Positions 7,924 to 17,882 of a stretch of DNA of 64,000 nt are shown piece after piece. How positions within the stretch are numbered: the stretch's first letter is position 1; every line of letters begins with the position of its first letter. The translations under genes were made by a program, and so were the position numbers. Under the pieces are notes generated by a model. That model was not told where the DNA came from, searched no databases, and saw only the letters and a list, made by a program, of their open reading frames with translations. The DNA is taken from positions 62,001 through 126,000 of the forward strand of contig JAEFAR010000001.1 in assembly GCA_016287675.1 (NCBI GenBank), given 5' to 3'. This stretch comes from Lachnospiraceae bacterium (GTDB lineage Bacteria; Bacillota; Clostridia; Lachnospirales; Lachnospiraceae).

Positions 7924-10359
7924 ATGAAATACGGATATTTTGACGATAAAGCCAGGGAATATGTCATTACGACACCCAAGACCCCCTTGCCCTGGATCAA
8001 CTATCTCGGTAACGAAGATTTTTTTTCACTGGTATCAAACACCTGCGGCGGCTACAGCTTCTATAAAGATGCCAAGCTTTTAAGACTTACAAGATACAGA
8101 TACAACAATGTCCCTTTCGACAACAACGGCAAGTACTATTACATTAACGACGGACATGGGATCTGGAATCCGGGATGGCAGCCGGTAAAGACTCCTCTGG
8201 ATTTTTACGAATGCCGTCACGGAGTCGGATACAGCAGATTTACCGGTAAGAAGCGGGGCCTTAAGGCTGAGGTCCTTGCCTTTGTTCCTTTGGGAGATAA
8301 CTGTGAGATAAACAGGGTCACCATTACCAATGAATCGGAGGATAAAAGGAGTTTTAAACTCTTTTCCTATGTGGAATGGTGTCTTTGGAATGCGGATGAC
8401 GATATGAAAAACTTCCAGCGACTTCTTTCCTGCGGAGAAGTTGAAGTTAAGGGATCCGCGATCTACCATAAGACGGAGTACAGAGAGAGAAGAGATCATT
8501 ACGCCTTTTTTTCGGTCAATGAAAAGATCGACGGTTTTGACACTGTAAGAGATGATTTCCTGGGAGCTTACAACAATAATGATGAGCCTGATTCGGTAGT
8601 TCTGCAGAGGTCGAACAATACGCTTGCAAGCGGCTGGTCACCCATAGCTTCCCATCAGATCTGTATCACTCTTGAACCGGGAGAGAGCAAGTCATTGATC
8701 TTTATCCTGGGCTACATTGAAAATCCCCGGGAAAACAAATGGGAAAGCTACGGAGTGATCAACAAAAAGCCTGCGGAGGAACTGCAGGAAAAATACTCGA
8801 CTGATGAGGCTGTGGACAAGGCTTTTTCGGCCCTGGGAGATTACTGGGATTCATTGCTTTCGCGGTATCATGTGGAATCTGCCGATGAAAAGGTCAACCG
8901 TATGGTGAATGTCTGGAATCAGTACCAGTGCATGGTGACTTTCAACATGTCCAGATCGGCTTCCTACTATGAATCGGGCATAGGCCGAGGCATGGGCTTC
9001 AGAGATTCGTGCCAGGATCTTCTGGGCTTTGTCCACCTGATCCCGGACAGAGCGCGGGAAAGGATACTTGATATCGCAGCCACGCAGTTTGAAGACGGAA
9101 GAGCGTATCACCAGTACCAGCCTTTGACAAAGAAAGGCAATTCCGACATAGGAAGCGGATTTAACGACGACCCTCTTTGGCTCATAGCATGTACAAGTGC
9201 TTACGTGCGTGAGACAGGAGACGTTTCCGTACTTAAGGAATCTGTTCCCTTTGATAATGATGATAGCAAGGCTGCACCCTTAATGGATCATCTTAAGAGA
9301 TCCTTTGATTTTACTGCTACTCACAAGGGACCTCATGGACTTCCTCTCATCGGCCGTGCGGACTGGAATGACTGCCTGAATCTGAACTGTTTTTCGGAGC
9401 ATCCCGGCGAATCTTTCCAGACCTTCGGACCCAGTGAGGGACCTGTGGCTGAATCGGTGTTTATTGCGGGAATGTTTGTAAAATACGGTAAAGAGTACGC
9501 TGAACTCTGCGAACTGACCGGAGACAAGGCAGAAGCAAAGCGTGCGCTCTCGGAAGTCGACAAGATGTACGACACAGTACTTAAAGAGGGCTGGGACGGC
9601 GACTGGTTCCTGAGGGCCTACGATGCTGAGAGTAAAAAGGTGGGCTCGAAGGAATGCGACGAAGGACAGATCTACATCGAACCCCAGGGCTTCTGCGTCA
9701 TGGCAGGTATCGGCCTAAAGGAAGGCAATGCCCTTAAGGCGCTGGATTCCGTAAAGGAAAAGCTGGACACGGAGTACGGCATTATGATCCTTCAGCCTGC
9801 TTACACAAGGTACCGGCTCGAGCTTGGTGAGATCTCCTCTTATCCCCCGGGGTACAAGGAGAATGCAGGCATATTCTGCCACAACAATCCCTGGGTTTCC
9901 ATTGCCGAAACGATCATCGGCCGCGGAGACAGGGCATTCGAGATCTACAAAAAAACATGTCCCGCCTTTATTGAAGACATCAGCGAGATACATCGCACAG
10001 AACCTTATGTTTACTCACAGATGGTAGCGGGCAGAGATGCAAGGTTCCACGGAGAAGCAAAGAACAGCTGGCTCACCGGAACTGCAGCCTGGACCTTTGT
10101 AAATATATCGCAATACATTTTGGGAGTTTACCCCACACATAAAGGACTCTCGGTAGATCCCTGCATCCCCAAGGGCTTCGGTGATTTCAGGATAACAAGG
10201 AGATTCCGCGGAGCGATCTACAACATCTCCGTTGAGAATCCCTCGGGAGTGGAAAAGGGAGTAAAAGAGCTCTTTTCTGATGATAAAAAGATCGAAGGGA
10301 ATGTGATCCCCTTCGAAGAAGGTAAAAAAGTCTACAACGTAAAAGTTATAATGGGTTAA
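7924..10359 (+). CDS. Cellobiose phosphorylase (GH94)
   Basis: An 811-residue cytoplasmic enzyme of the length typical for clostridial cellobiose phosphorylases, and collinear with them from the first residue ([15 protein letters not shown]) to the last. The family phosphorolyses cellobiose to alpha-glucose-1-phosphate and glucose. The catalytic region [12 protein letters not shown] is intact, with the general-acid aspartate at residue 483 by family alignment. Recognisable blocks include [13 protein letters not shown] and [16 protein letters not shown]. There is no signal peptide. GGAGG lies 8 bases before the ATG. It is a single-gene unit with its own operator-controlled promoter and terminator, divergent from the importer operon under the same operator type. 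This fits import followed by energy-saving phosphorolysis. Confidence 0.95.
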   Translation: MKYGYFDDKAREYVITTPKTPLPWINYLGNEDFFSLVSNTCGGYSFYKDAKLLRLTRYRYNNVPFDNNGKYYYINDGHGIWNPGWQPVKTPLDFYECRHGVGYSRFTGKKRGLKAEVLAFVPLGDNCEINRVTITNESEDKRSFKLFSYVEWCLWNADDDMKNFQRLLSCGEVEVKGSAIYHKTEYRERRDHYAFFSVNEKIDGFDTVRDDFLGAYNNNDEPDSVVLQRSNNTLASGWSPIASHQICITLEPGESKSLIFILGYIENPRENKWESYGVINKKPAEELQEKYSTDEAVDKAFSALGDYWDSLLSRYHVESADEKVNRMVNVWNQYQCMVTFNMSRSASYYESGIGRGMGFRDSCQDLLGFVHLIPDRARERILDIAATQFEDGRAYHQYQPLTKKGNSDIGSGFNDDPLWLIACTSAYVRETGDVSVLKESVPFDNDDSKAAPLMDHLKRSFDFTATHKGPHGLPLIGRADWNDCLNLNCFSEHPGESFQTFGPSEGPVAESVFIAGMFVKYGKEYAELCELTGDKAEAKRALSEVDKMYDTVLKEGWDGDWFLRAYDAESKKVGSKECDEGQIYIEPQGFCVMAGIGLKEGNALKALDSVKEKLDTEYGIMILQPAYTRYRLELGEISSYPPGYKENAGIFCHNNPWVSIAETIIGRGDRAFEIYKKTCPAFIEDISEIHRTEPYVYSQMVAGRDARFHGEAKNSWLTGTAAWTFVNISQYILGVYPTHKGLSVDPCIPKGFGDFRITRRFRGAIYNISVENPSGVEKGVKELFSDDKKIEGNVIPFEEGKKVYNVKVIMG

Positions 10360-10382
10360 AAGCGTTCCTCTGTTATATGTGG

Positions 10383-10418
10383 AAAAGTCCCCGGGTGACC
10401 TGCCCGGGGACTTTTTTT
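10383..10418 (+). terminator. Rho-independent terminator after the phosphorylase gene
   Basis: A 13-bp stem, AAAAGTCCCCGGG (10383-10395) with its complement (10403-10415), 7-base loop, followed by a T-run. The A-run on the left could also serve the convergent lipid kinase gene. Confidence 0.92.
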
Positions 10419-10426
10419 GAGTATTT

Positions 10427-11275
10427 TCATGCTTTTACAGTGTATTCCGATACGTTCAGCACTGTTTCTCCGTCGATCTGGAGGGCGCAGGGGCTGTCAA
10501 ATCTGACGGTTACGCTGTGTCCTGTGATTACTTCCACCATCTCCTTGTGATCAACGTGCTTTCCTTTGAAGATGTTGGGGAAGACCATTAGGGTTTTGAG
10601 CTTTCCGGAGCCGTACATTATGACGGTTGTTACATCACCGGATTTTTCGAGCCTGTTCTGGGCAGGAGCGACCATCATTCCGCCGCCGTAAAAGCGTCCT
10701 TTCATTGTGGGAGCCAGCCAGACATGCTTGAAGACTTTTTCCGTACCATCAACGATCACTGTTGCGGTACGGGGCTTAAAGTGAAAGAGAAGTCCTTTGA
10801 TGGCTATGGCTGCGTAATTCACGGGTTTGTCGGAAGCAGCGCGGAGGCGGTCCCCCACTTCACAGCAGTAGCCGTCGATGCCGTAACCGATGCCGTTAAT
10901 GAAGAAGCTTGTTTTTCCGTTCACCGTTACGGTGGGGAGATCCGAAAGATATCTGTTTAAAGAGATGAATTTCTCACTTTCCGAAGGAGAAATGTCAGCC
11001 TTAAAGTCATTCCCTGTCCCCGCTGCATAGTAGAGTATCTCTTTCTTGGGGACACTGCCATTAAGATCGTTTGCCAGATGATTGATGGTTCCGTCCCCGC
11101 CTGCGAGGATCAGCTTGTCTTCTTCGGGTACGGATTCGATGAATGAAGCGATGTCCTTTATCTTTGTGATGTCTTCAAATGAGTTTTCTCCGGTTAGGAG
11201 TTTTTCTGCTTCTTTGGCTGTCTGCAATCCTCTTCCGTTGTTGGCATAGGGGTTGTACAAGATCAAGTTTTTCAT
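10427..11275 (-). CDS. Diacylglycerol kinase family lipid kinase (YegS/BmrU type)
   Basis: A 282-residue protein with the nucleotide-binding motif GGDGT (residues 59-63) and the N-terminal YNPYANNGRG loop typical of the DAGK catalytic family. The family phosphorylates diacylglycerol or related lipids at the membrane face. It lies 24 bases after a PlsC-type acyltransferase gene on the same strand, so the two probably form a small phospholipid operon. The exact lipid substrate cannot be told. There is no link to the surrounding sugar genes. Confidence 0.85.
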   Translation of the reverse strand: MKNLILYNPYANNGRGLQTAKEAEKLLTGENSFEDITKIKDIASFIESVPEEDKLILAGGDGTINHLANDLNGSVPKKEILYYAAGTGNDFKADISPSESEKFISLNRYLSDLPTVTVNGKTSFFINGIGYGIDGYCCEVGDRLRAASDKPVNYAAIAIKGLLFHFKPRTATVIVDGTEKVFKHVWLAPTMKGRFYGGGMMVAPAQNRLEKSGDVTTVIMYGSGKLKTLMVFPNIFKGKHVDHKEMVEVITGHSVTVRFDSPCALQIDGETVLNVSEYTVKA

Positions 11276-11299
11276 TTTAATTACCTCCGATCAAAGTAG

Positions 11300-12100
11300 T
11301 TATTGATTGTTCAGGATCACGTCCCGCCCGGTATATTCCTGCTCATTTCGTCCTCCTGAACTCAGTGCTCTTTCCATGTCTTCTCTTACACGTGCAGAGA
11401 TCACATGAGATGAATTGGATGTTATGAAGTCTGCGGGGATGGTCTCTATGAAATCCACATATACGTCCGTGTTTCTAAAAGGAAAATTGTGGGCGATGTT
11501 TTCGGTGCCTCTTGTTGTAACCACCACAATGGGTACTTTTGCCATCTGAGCCACTTTCATGGTACCGTCGTGGAAGGGCAGGAGTTCGGGTGTTTTGCTC
11601 CTGGTGCCTTCAGGGTAGATACCGATGGAGACCGTGTCGTTTTTCAGAAGATCAGCAGCCTTCATAAATGTCTTAAGGCTGTCTCTGGGATCTGTCCGAT
11701 TGATGGGAAGGAAGCAGCATTTCCGGATGATCCTTCCGAAACAAAAGACCTTGAAGTTTTCCGGCTTTGAAATGTAGGCTACATCCCTGTCCATGAGGAC
11801 TCGCCAGGTTACTATGGGATCGAACTTGGAGCGGTGATTTCCCATGAGGACGAAGCGGCCGTCCTTCGGGAGCTTGTCCAAGCCGGTAACATGGAGTCTG
11901 ACTCCCGCCCCGGGCAGAGCGGCCAGCGTAGAAAAATTCAGGAGAAAACGATGGTATTTTGAATGCTTTGTGTAGGTCTTTTTGGGACTTATCAGAATGG
12001 CGTTGATCATGAGAAAAACCACCCAGAGCGCCGCAAAAGCTATGCATGCGAGAACTGCTCCCGCAAGAAAAAGGATAATTCGGTATATGATATCCGGCAT
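11300..12100 (-). CDS. plsC: 1-acyl-sn-glycerol-3-phosphate acyltransferase (PlsC)
   Basis: A 266-residue membrane-associated acyltransferase. It has an N-terminal hydrophobic segment (about 5-37), the catalytic H-x4-D motif NHRSKFD (His89, Asp94) and the EGTRSK motif that binds the phosphate. It makes phosphatidic acid from lysophosphatidic acid. The start at 12100 is preceded by GGAGG at 8 bases; an upstream in-frame ATG at 12178 is poorly supported. It is followed by the lipid kinase gene, which fits a shared role in phospholipid turnover. Confidence 0.85.
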   Translation of the reverse strand: MPDIIYRIILFLAGAVLACIAFAALWVVFLMINAILISPKKTYTKHSKYHRFLLNFSTLAALPGAGVRLHVTGLDKLPKDGRFVLMGNHRSKFDPIVTWRVLMDRDVAYISKPENFKVFCFGRIIRKCCFLPINRTDPRDSLKTFMKAADLLKNDTVSIGIYPEGTRSKTPELLPFHDGTMKVAQMAKVPIVVVTTRGTENIAHNFPFRNTDVYVDFIETIPADFITSNSSHVISARVREDMERALSSGGRNEQEYTGRDVILNNQ

Positions 12101-12257
12101 GTCATTGACCTCCGAAGTAATGAATTTGATCATAAGGTTTTCTTTCAAAAGCCCCCTTTTATTATATATCACGGACATTAAAAAAAATATGGTGAATGAG
12201 GCCTTTTTATCCTAAAAAGAGAATTAATGATCATCCTTCGGGCAAATGAAAAGCGGA

Positions 12258-12286
12258 TTGCGTGTCTGTCCTTTTTTTGCTACAAT
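12258..12286 (+). promoter_or_regulatory. Sigma-A promoter of tcdA
   Basis: TTGCGT (12258-12263) and TACAAT (12281-12286) with a 17-base spacer lie just upstream of the AAGAGGTGAG ribosome site and ATG of tcdA. In the same spacer a TATAAT on the minus strand (12166-12161) is a weak candidate for the plsC promoter, without a good -35 box. Confidence 0.65.
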
Positions 12287-12313
12287 GATGTGGCTTTTAC
12301 AAGAGGTGAGAAA

Positions 12314-13081
12314 ATGGCAGATCAATTTCAAAGAACGCAGCTTCTTATAGGTAAAGAGAAGCTGGAAAAATTAAAGAAAGCCCGTGTGGCGATCTTCGGC
12401 GTAGGCGGAGTCGGGGGCTATGTAGCGGAAGCACTTGCCAGGAGCGGAGTCGGAACCCTGGATCTGATCGATGATGACAAGGTTTCCGTGACGAACCTGA
12501 ACCGCCAGATCATTGCGCTTCACAGTACCATCGGGCGTTATAAGGTGGATGTGGCCAAGGAAAGAGTGGCCGACATCAACCCTGATGCTATGGTCCACAC
12601 CTATAAGACTTTTTATATGCGTGAAACAAAAAATGAGTTTGACTTCACGAAATTTGATTATGTGGTGGATGCTATAGACACGGTTACGGGAAAGATCCAG
12701 CTGGTGATGCAGGCAAATGAAGCCGGAACTCCCATAATCAGCAGTATGGGGGCGGGAAACAAGATGAATCCCGAAATGTTCGAAGTGGCAGACATATACA
12801 AGACCAGCGTTTGCCCTTTGGCAAAGGTCATGAGAAGAGAGCTTAAGAAACGAGGGGTGAAGCACCTTAAAGTGGTTTACTCTAAGGAAAAGCCCCTGGT
12901 TCCCCAAACGGAGATCGATATGAGCTGCAGGAACAACTGCACCTGCCCTCCGGAAACAGCCGCAAACTGTGAAGTGAGAAGGGCTATTCCCGGAAGCATG
13001 GCCTTTACACCGGCTGTTGCGGGACTGATCATTGCGGCGGAAGTGGTTAAGGATCTTCTGGATTTTAAAAATCCGGATTGA
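12314..13081 (+). CDS. tcdA: tRNA threonylcarbamoyladenosine dehydratase (TcdA/CsdL)
   Basis: A 255-residue E1-like (ThiF/MoeB family) protein. The Rossmann nucleotide-binding motif GVGGVGG is at residues 29-35, followed by the DDDKVSVTNLNRQ block. Cysteines lie in the C-terminal part (CRNNCTCPP) and a C-terminal helix closes the domain. TcdA cyclises t6A37 of ANN-decoding tRNAs to ct6A using ATP. The start at 12314 follows a strong AGAGGTGAG site; the frame is open further upstream but without such a site. It opens a run of plus-strand genes to 18535, although it is functionally unrelated to the glycosidases. Confidence 0.88.
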   Translation: MADQFQRTQLLIGKEKLEKLKKARVAIFGVGGVGGYVAEALARSGVGTLDLIDDDKVSVTNLNRQIIALHSTIGRYKVDVAKERVADINPDAMVHTYKTFYMRETKNEFDFTKFDYVVDAIDTVTGKIQLVMQANEAGTPIISSMGAGNKMNPEMFEVADIYKTSVCPLAKVMRRELKKRGVKHLKVVYSKEKPLVPQTEIDMSCRNNCTCPPETAANCEVRRAIPGSMAFTPAVAGLIIAAEVVKDLLDFKNPD

Positions 13082-13110
13082 ACAGCTGATATAAAGAGAT
13101 AGGAAGAAGA

Positions 13111-13620
13111 ATGGAATTAACAAAGATATATTTTGATATGGACGGCGTCCTGGCAAATTTTGAAAAAGGGGTCAGAGAACTTTGCCACATAGAAGCCTAT
13201 TCGTTAAATGAAAAGAGGCCCAAGGGGTACGATGATCTGCTGTGGGAAAAAGTGAGAGGCGTGGAGCATTTCTATGACCGACTGGAGATCCTTCCCGGTG
13301 CAAAGGAGATGTTTGATGCGGTGAGGAAAGCCTGTGGCGACAGGTGTGAGATCCTTACGGGGATCCCGAAACCCTACAAGGGTGTTCCCACTGCGGCGGA
13401 AGACAAGATCTCCTGGATGAGAAGGCTCATGGATAGGGACATTGTCATGAACATCGTTTACAGGGCTCAGAAGGAAGAGTACTGCAAAGGACCGGGAGAC
13501 ATCCTGATAGATGACATGAAAAAGACCATAGACCGATGGAATGAGCTCGGCGGAACAGGCATTCTTCACGTGAGCCCGGAAGAGACGATGAAGGAACTGA
13601 AAAAACTCGGGATCGTCTGA
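13111..13620 (+). CDS. 5'-nucleotidase, NT5C-type HAD hydrolase
   Basis: A 169-residue HAD-superfamily protein. Motif I is FDMDGVLANF with the nucleophile Asp9 and acid/base Asp11; a threonine motif (ILTGIP) and the C-terminal acidic motif LIDDMKKTIDRW are also present. The pattern fits the 5'(3')-deoxyribonucleotidase (NT5C) group, which dephosphorylates nucleoside monophosphates. It starts 29 bases after tcdA. The substrate is not determined by sequence. Confidence 0.75.
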   Translation: MELTKIYFDMDGVLANFEKGVRELCHIEAYSLNEKRPKGYDDLLWEKVRGVEHFYDRLEILPGAKEMFDAVRKACGDRCEILTGIPKPYKGVPTAAEDKISWMRRLMDRDIVMNIVYRAQKEEYCKGPGDILIDDMKKTIDRWNELGGTGILHVSPEETMKELKKLGIV

Positions 13621-13641
13621 AGACACGGATGAGAGGATAAA

Positions 13642-14541
13642 ATGAACGCGGAAGACATAAAAGAAAAGACAGAAGAAAAAAAAGAACTGGCAAAGGCCCT
13701 GAGAGACGTTTCCGTAGAACTCTACAACAATGAGCATATGGTATCCAAAGCCCTTGAAGCTGTGGGAAAGGCCTGTGAACTGGATCCGGACAACAGTCAG
13801 TACCTGTTTGAACGGGATCTTCTCCTGGAAGAAGCGGGATCCGATCCCGTTGTAAGGCTTTCCCTTCTGGAAGAGAGAAAGGAACTGCTTTCGGAGAGAG
13901 ACGATCTGGCACTGAATTACGCTCATGTTCTGAATCTGAACGGTAAGATCGATGAGGCGGCAGACATCCTTCTGGGAAGAGACTTTAAACTTGACAGGGA
14001 AGGACAGATAAAGCTGGCGGAAGAGTACAGAAGGACTCTTCTGACAATGGCGGTGAGAGAAGTAACGGAAGGGAACAGAGACAGAGGCATAGTCATCGGA
14101 GAAATGTCCCTGACCTATCCGAAGAATCTTGGGATCGATCCCGACGCAGATCTCCCGGATAACATGGGATGGTACATGCTGGGTGAAATGCACAGGGAAG
14201 GCGGAAATGAAGAGGCAGCGGAGATAGCTTACAAAAAGGCAGCGGAGGGAGAAACAACACCCAGGCTTTTGACGTCATCTGCCGATATCCCTTCCGATCA
14301 CATTTACTGGTGCGCCCTTGCCAAAGCACGTCTGGGGCAGAAGAAGGAAGCACTGGATCTCATGAGAAAGCTCATTGATTTCGGAAACGAAAGCACGGAA
14401 AAGCTGAATGAGATACAGGAAGATACGAAAAAAGCGGATGATACAGGAAGCTTTAAAACAGATCTTAAAAAGAAAAATGAAAACTACTTAAAACGACTGA
14501 TATCACTCGGTGTAAGAGGTTTGGGAGAGATCAGCGGTTAA
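13642..14541 (+). CDS. TPR-like helical repeat protein of unknown function
   Basis: A 299-residue hydrophilic, strongly charged protein without signal peptide or membrane segment. Helical pairs with Ala/Gly/Leu spacing at about 20-60, 85-115, 170-225 and 230-265 (for example ALEAVGKACELDPDN and AKARLGQKKEALDLMRKL) look like tetratricopeptide repeats, so it is probably a scaffold. It lies 21 bases after the nucleotidase gene and 38 bases before the GH115 gene. I recognise no specific function. Confidence 0.6.
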   Translation: MNAEDIKEKTEEKKELAKALRDVSVELYNNEHMVSKALEAVGKACELDPDNSQYLFERDLLLEEAGSDPVVRLSLLEERKELLSERDDLALNYAHVLNLNGKIDEAADILLGRDFKLDREGQIKLAEEYRRTLLTMAVREVTEGNRDRGIVIGEMSLTYPKNLGIDPDADLPDNMGWYMLGEMHREGGNEEAAEIAYKKAAEGETTPRLLTSSADIPSDHIYWCALAKARLGQKKEALDLMRKLIDFGNESTEKLNEIQEDTKKADDTGSFKTDLKKKNENYLKRLISLGVRGLGEISG

Positions 14542-14579
14542 CCGGGGGTAAAATCTAATGGGGCTGAAGGGAGAAGTAC

Positions 14580-17500
14580 ATGGTAATCAAAAGATACTGT
14601 AAGATAGGCCTGCTTCTTGAGATCGGAACTGATGAAGCAGTCCGTATAGCGGCCAAAAACCTGATGCACGATTTTAATGCAGCTATGGATGTGACTGCCA
14701 CAGGACCCGATGATGCGGATGCCGTAATAGAGATCAAAAAGGATGTAACTCTTCCGAGAGAGGGCTTCATGATAAAGCCCAAGGGCAACAGGCTCCTGAT
14801 AAGGGGTGCGGACAGAAGGGGCATGATCTACGGGATCTACACCCTTTCGGAAATGATCGGGGTTTCCCCCTGGTACTTTATGGCAGATGTTCCGATCCTT
14901 AAAAAAGAAGAACTGACATTTGAGGATGACTTTGAGCTTGCTGACCATCCGATAGTGGAATACAGAGGTATTTTCATCAATGATGAAGAGGAACTTGAAA
15001 AATGGGTCACTCTTCACATGGGAGAAAGTACCATCGGCGTGAAAACATATGCACTGATCTTTGAGCTGCTGTTGAGGCTCAAGATGAACTACATCTGGCC
15101 TGCCATGCATGTGAATTCTTTTAATATGAAGAAAGAAAACGGAGAACTGGCGGACAGGATGGGCATAGTGGTGGGAACAAGCCACTGCGACATGCTGATG
15201 AGGAGCAACAACCGGGAATGGGTGCCCTGGCTTGAAAGAAAAGGCTATGCGGGGGCTGAGTACGATTTCTCGATCCCGGGAAAGAACCGGGAGATCCTTA
15301 CGGAGTATTGGGCAGAAAGCGTGGACCAGAACAAAAACTTTGAGGTGAGCTACACTCTCGGAATGAGAGGGATCCATGACTCCGGCTTTGAAGTGAGGGA
15401 CCTTTCCGGGCTTTCGGGTAAGGCACTTCTGAATGCAAAGAGGGATCTTTTGCAGACTGTTATCGAGACTCAGGAAAAGCTGATCTCGGAGAGAGTCCGC
15501 AAGGAGACTGTAAAGCTTTTTGTGCCCTATAAGGAAGTTCTGGAGCTCTATGATAACGGCCTCAGGGTTCCGGATGACGTGACTCTTGTCTGGGTGAACG
15601 ATAATTACGGCTATGTCAGAAGATATCCGAATTCGGACGAAAGGAAGAGGAAGGGCGGAAACGGGATCTATTACCACAATTCCTATTGGGCACCTCCCGG
15701 AAATTCCTACATGTTCCTTGACACCATTCCCCTTGCCCACACTGCAAACGAACTGAAAAAAGCCTTTAACGAAGGCATACAAAAGCTGTGGGTCACCAAT
15801 TTCGGAACAATCAAGCCTTTCGAAGAAGAGATGAGCTTTTTTGCTGATCTTGCCTGGGAGACAGGAAAGAAAGATCCTAAAACGGACGATGTGGACAGGT
15901 GGTTAAGACACTGGCTCAGAAAGACCTTCGGAACGAATCTGGACAAAAATTCCTCAGGCAGTCTCGCCATCCTTTTGAACGATCTTGACCAGATCACGAA
16001 TGTACGAAAGGTTGAGCACCTTGACATCGACATTTTCCCGTTAAAGGGTTATGGAGACGAGGGAGCTCACAGACTGCATTTCTATGAGAAGATCTTTAAA
16101 AAGGCAAACAAGATCCTGAAAACTCTGCCCAAAGAGCAGCAGGACGCTTTTTTTGAACTTGTTTTGATGAAGATACATGCGGTCTACTACTCCAATGCCA
16201 TGTTTTACTATGCTGACAGAAGTAATCTCTGCATGAGGCAGGGAAAACGGGCCGCAGCACAAAAGTACACCCTGCTTTCTTTAAAATTTGAGAGATTAAG
16301 AAAACAGCTGCTGGTTTTCTACAATACAGAGCTTGCAGGAGGAAAATGGGACGGGATACTCACACCGGAAGATTTTCCTCCGCCGAGGACAGCATGCTGC
16401 CCGGCGTGTATGCCTCCGTTTAATTACGATGAGAACAAGCTGATCGTAACCACCTGGAGCGGAGACGGCCAACTTGAGTTTTCGGGATGCAGGACCAAGT
16501 GGATAGAAGTCGCAAATGCAGGTATGGGAGAGATCGGTTTTGAGATCCTTGCACCCGAATGGCTTTCCCTGTCATGCACCAAGGGAACTGTGGCTGAGGA
16601 AAAGAGGATCCTGGTGGAAAACACTTCCCGTAAGGAACAGACCGGTGTTATCTCGGTCAGATGTCCCGAAACCGATGAGAAATTCAGGATACCCGTGACG
16701 GTGAAGAAGTGCGATAAACGGGAGGATGACGGACGTTTTGTGATCGAAGCTTCTGATTTTGACAGGGAAGAGGGAAGAGTGTCAGTCATCGCCCGTCTCG
16801 GAAGGGATCATGGAAGTCTTGTGCAGTTGGATGATGACAGCGCCAAGGTGATCTACAGGTTTGAGATCTTTGAGGAAAGAGTCTGCGAAAAGCTGGTGAT
16901 CCATCGTTTTCCGACCTTGAACTCCGTCGGGAGGATCAGAGCAAGGATCACCGTGGACGGAAAAGAGAGCTTTCTGTATGAGGCGGAAGCCCGGGATGAG
17001 CACATGGCGAACTGGAAGGACAACGTGCAGAACAACGTTGATGTGAGCGGTGCGGTTTCCTTCACTTTGAAAAAAGGCGTTCACGAGATCGAGATAGCGG
17101 GAGTGGACAGGTACTTTTCGTTTTCAAGGCTGTTCCTCATAAAAGATGGAGGAAAGCGGTTTAATACCGGCGCTCCCTGTTACGGAGAAGATCTACCTGC
17201 AGAATTTGACACTGAAGAGACAGCGGAAAAGCTCTATGGCAAGATCCTTCCGGAGCCTGACAGAGAGATCTTCACGACTCTTGAAAAGGTGAAAAACGCA
17301 AATGAGGATTACGACGAGTACAGAGCGGGAGAGCCGGGAGTGCCTTTGGCGGAATGGAGAAGGGAGAGCCTTAAAACTATCGCTGATATCTTTAGGTCCG
17401 CTCAAAAGCCCTTTGAACGGGATATCGATGCCGCTGCGGCAATGGCCGGGACAGCCTTCGCCTTTGTAAAGGATGAGGGAAGAAGGCTCACCTATTGCAA

Positions 17501-17882
17501 TTCCCCCTCTCACGGCGGCTGCGGACTTGCCATGTACGTGCGGAAGAAAGGCCCCCGTTTTGATCCGGACAATGCACCCGTATTAAACTATATTTTTGAA
17601 ACCATAGTTCCCGACAGGTACACTGTCTGGCTGAAACTCTTTATGTGGGGCAGGGACACCTCCGGGTTTGAAGTGACTGTTGACGGTCAGCATTTTGAAA
17701 GCAAGGACTTTTTGAAGCCGGATCTTTGGAGCTACTCATCCGAAAACACATGGAAATGGTATCCTGTCTGCGAAAAAGAACTTTCGCCCCGCAGGCATAT
17801 GCTTTCTATACACATTCTTGATCCGAGATTAAGGATCGATCAAATACACATTGAGGCAGGAAGATTTATATGGAAAGACTGA
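14580..17882 (+). CDS. GH115 family alpha-glucuronidase
   Basis: A 1100-residue enzyme collinear with GH115 xylan alpha-1,2-glucuronidases. It has an N-terminal domain (to about 110), a catalytic barrel with blocks such as MGIVVGTSHCDML, GMRGIHDSGFEV and PDDVTLVWVNDNYGYVRR, a helical part, and beta-rich C-terminal domains of the GH115_C kind (about 740-1100). There is no signal peptide, so it should act on imported oligosaccharides. GH115 removes (4-O-methyl)glucuronic acid from xylan; a glucuronylated pectin or arabinogalactan side chain is possible in this neighbourhood. The gene overlaps the next one by 13 bases, so the two are translationally linked. Confidence 0.9.
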   Translation: MVIKRYCKIGLLLEIGTDEAVRIAAKNLMHDFNAAMDVTATGPDDADAVIEIKKDVTLPREGFMIKPKGNRLLIRGADRRGMIYGIYTLSEMIGVSPWYFMADVPILKKEELTFEDDFELADHPIVEYRGIFINDEEELEKWVTLHMGESTIGVKTYALIFELLLRLKMNYIWPAMHVNSFNMKKENGELADRMGIVVGTSHCDMLMRSNNREWVPWLERKGYAGAEYDFSIPGKNREILTEYWAESVDQNKNFEVSYTLGMRGIHDSGFEVRDLSGLSGKALLNAKRDLLQTVIETQEKLISERVRKETVKLFVPYKEVLELYDNGLRVPDDVTLVWVNDNYGYVRRYPNSDERKRKGGNGIYYHNSYWAPPGNSYMFLDTIPLAHTANELKKAFNEGIQKLWVTNFGTIKPFEEEMSFFADLAWETGKKDPKTDDVDRWLRHWLRKTFGTNLDKNSSGSLAILLNDLDQITNVRKVEHLDIDIFPLKGYGDEGAHRLHFYEKIFKKANKILKTLPKEQQDAFFELVLMKIHAVYYSNAMFYYADRSNLCMRQGKRAAAQKYTLLSLKFERLRKQLLVFYNTELAGGKWDGILTPEDFPPPRTACCPACMPPFNYDENKLIVTTWSGDGQLEFSGCRTKWIEVANAGMGEIGFEILAPEWLSLSCTKGTVAEEKRILVENTSRKEQTGVISVRCPETDEKFRIPVTVKKCDKREDDGRFVIEASDFDREEGRVSVIARLGRDHGSLVQLDDDSAKVIYRFEIFEERVCEKLVIHRFPTLNSVGRIRARITVDGKESFLYEAEARDEHMANWKDNVQNNVDVSGAVSFTLKKGVHEIEIAGVDRYFSFSRLFLIKDGGKRFNTGAPCYGEDLPAEFDTEETAEKLYGKILPEPDREIFTTLEKVKNANEDYDEYRAGEPGVPLAEWRRESLKTIADIFRSAQKPFERDIDAAAAMAGTAFAFVKDEGRRLTYCNSPSHGGCGLAMYVRKKGPRFDPDNAPVLNYIFETIVPDRYTVWLKLFMWGRDTSGFEVTVDGQHFESKDFLKPDLWSYSSENTWKWYPVCEKELSPRRHMLSIHILDPRLRIDQIHIEAGRFIWKD

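Noticed and set aside
13204-14193. Open frame of 329 codons on the minus strand
   Set aside because: It crosses two well-supported plus-strand genes and the gap between them, with no recognisable domain.
14538-15782. Long open frame of 414 codons on the minus strand
   Set aside because: It lies wholly antisense to the start of the GH115 gene, has no ribosome site and has a His/Ser/Phe-rich composition typical of a shadow frame.
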